Shown piece by piece: positions 63,171-64,000 of a stretch of DNA of 64,000 nucleotides. The position numbers and the translations under genes were made by a program. Location: NCBI GenBank assembly GCA_018266175.1, contig JAFEAY010000003.1:248001-312000 (forward strand), in the 5' to 3' direction. The first letter of the stretch is position 1, and every line of letters starts with the position of its first letter. The notes under the pieces are model-generated. The model ran no database searches. It was not told the DNA's origin and worked only from the letters and a program-made list of their open reading frames with translations. This stretch comes from Candidatus Dependentiae bacterium. GTDB lineage: Bacteria > Babelota > Babeliae > Babelales > RVW-14.

Positions 63171-63605
63171 GAAATTATGTTGAAATTAAGGCACTTACTC
63201 ATACCTTAAAGCGCATAAATCACCAAAAGACTGTACATATGCTTTCTGGATTCATTAGAGGACCTATAAAAAGCTATGAAAAACAGCATATTACTTCACT
63301 CAATACAAGAAACAGCGCCTTTAAAAAGAATTCAAGCTTTCCTCACTCATGCTATAGTTGCATGCAGAATCCAAATCTATAAAAAAAATTGTTCTATCTT
63401 TTCACCGCATAACATTAAATGCTCAAATCACCCATGGAAAGAGCACAAACGTGTTGACTTAAATATTTTTTTGAAGAAACTATCTACTCTGTCACACTCA
63501 GCATGTATTTGGCCTCAATCAAAGAACAGTCGCTGGACAGATGCAATAATGAAATTTATGCCTATCTGAATAAAATAATATAACCCAGGTAATTTTGGAG
63601 TATCA

Positions 63606-64000
63606 ATGCACCACACGCTTATTGCTAAGCTGAGTAGTTTATGGAGCATAAAAAAAGAATTTCGACTCAAGGTTTCGTACCTTACGCTCACTTTTTTGTT
63701 TATGTCCGCTTGTTTGGTTATTTGGAGACCTCTAAAACTTGCTGTTTTCTCTAAAATAGTTGGTGCATATCTCGTTCCTGATGCAAAACTTTATTCTCTG
63801 TGTGTACTTATTCCCCTTATTCTCATTTACTCAAAACTTGTTGATTGGCTTCGCCGACACCAGCTTCTCTACTGTTTTATGATTTTTCATGCTTTAGGCG
63901 GTATTATTTTTTACCTTCTCCTTTCGCACCCAGTACATGGTCTTGCAAATACCGAAGTTAACCCAAATCGACTTGTTGGTTGGGCATTTTATTTTTTCAT
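63606..64000 (+). CDS. NTT-family nucleotide (ATP/ADP) transporter, N-terminal part
   Basis: 131 residues are visible from ATG 63606 with TGGAG upstream; the gene continues beyond the window. The first helices match the NTT/Tlc family: LSSLWSIKKEFRLKVSYLTLTFLFMSACLVIWRPLKLAVFSKIVGA, followed by PDAKLYSLCVLIPLILIYSKLVDW. These carriers swap host ATP for ADP or import nucleotides and are typical of chlamydiae, rickettsiae and other intracellular bacteria. Direction and substrate cannot be told from this fragment. Confidence 0.85.
   Translation, partial: MHHTLIAKLSSLWSIKKEFRLKVSYLTLTFLFMSACLVIWRPLKLAVFSKIVGAYLVPDAKLYSLCVLIPLILIYSKLVDWLRRHQLLYCFMIFHALGGIIFYLLLSHPVHGLANTEVNPNRLVGWAFYFF

Noticed and set aside
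63276-63569. 97-codon frame downstream of the strong promoter
   Set aside because: The nearest GAGG is too far from the ATG and the product has no coherent domain, signal or coding look.
1-64000. CRISPR arrays, phage genes or insertion sequences
   Set aside because: No regularly spaced repeats, integrase, transposase or phage structural genes were seen. The AAA/PD-DExK gene is the only commonly mobile family and lacks flanking repeats.

Overview
The window looks like part of the genome of a Gram-negative, host-dependent bacterium that lives with or inside protists. The best guess is a member of Candidatus Dependentiae (TM6/Babeliae). This is inferred from gene content; no rRNA or marker tree is available here. 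The evidence is: an AT-rich genome with a Kdo transferase (lipopolysaccharide), the start of an NTT-type nucleotide transporter at the right edge, and an unusual load of secreted proteins built from eukaryotic-type domains (F-box, USP deubiquitinase, RING and RBR ubiquitin ligases, ankyrin repeats, leucine-rich repeats), set among ordinary housekeeping genes.

Layout. 1-0.5 kb: end-truncated Na+/Ca2+ exchanger family gene. 0.9-10.4 kb: effector-like island. Three large or medium secreted proteins run leftward: an orphan with a nuclear-localisation-like segment, an F-box/ankyrin/USP fusion and a small cysteine-peptidase-like protein. A secreted RING1-RING2/ankyrin ligase runs rightward. 10.6-25.7 kb: Nudix lipoprotein, dnaE, a USP-like secreted protein, an AAA/PD-DExK protein, a TPR protein, an acyl-CoA carboxyltransferase, GNAT, a secreted RING protein, M48 peptidase, DJ-1/PfpI, hflX and gap. 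25.8-35.5 kb: a secreted beta-helix/beta-propeller protein, tRNA(CAT), zinc-ribbon/RNase HI/SpoIID/DUF457 genes, then five envelope or secreted proteins in a row. One of these is interrupted by a C11 tract that looks phase-variable. 35.6-43.7 kb: a decayed DUF457 fragment, TatD, HU, a CPBP protease, tRNA-Arg, a secreted ankyrin protein, rhodanese and a diacylglycerol glycosyltransferase-like protein. 43.9-64 kb: a secreted clan-CD (caspase/gingipain-like) peptidase, rodA, sbcC, a small acidic protein, a 1206-aa LRR protein, a periplasmic binding protein next to a pentameric-ligand-gated-channel-like membrane protein, waaA, an ankyrin protein, lon and the NTT transporter.

How the parts fit. 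The most striking content is a dispersed ubiquitin toolkit: two ligase-like proteins, an F-box plus deubiquitinase fusion, and a second USP-like protease. All carry export signals, and the surrounding secreted proteins share cross-cutting features: classical nuclear-localisation-like basic clusters, a common C-terminal leucine/lysine heptad tail on three otherwise unrelated proteins, C-terminal hydrophobic anchors on both RING proteins, and a common GGGGGTTATTATG translation-start element. This suggests a coordinated set of host-directed factors. The second notable unit is the binding protein plus channel-like pair at 54.8-57.2 kb. The remainder is housekeeping, in short operons closed by clear hairpin terminators.
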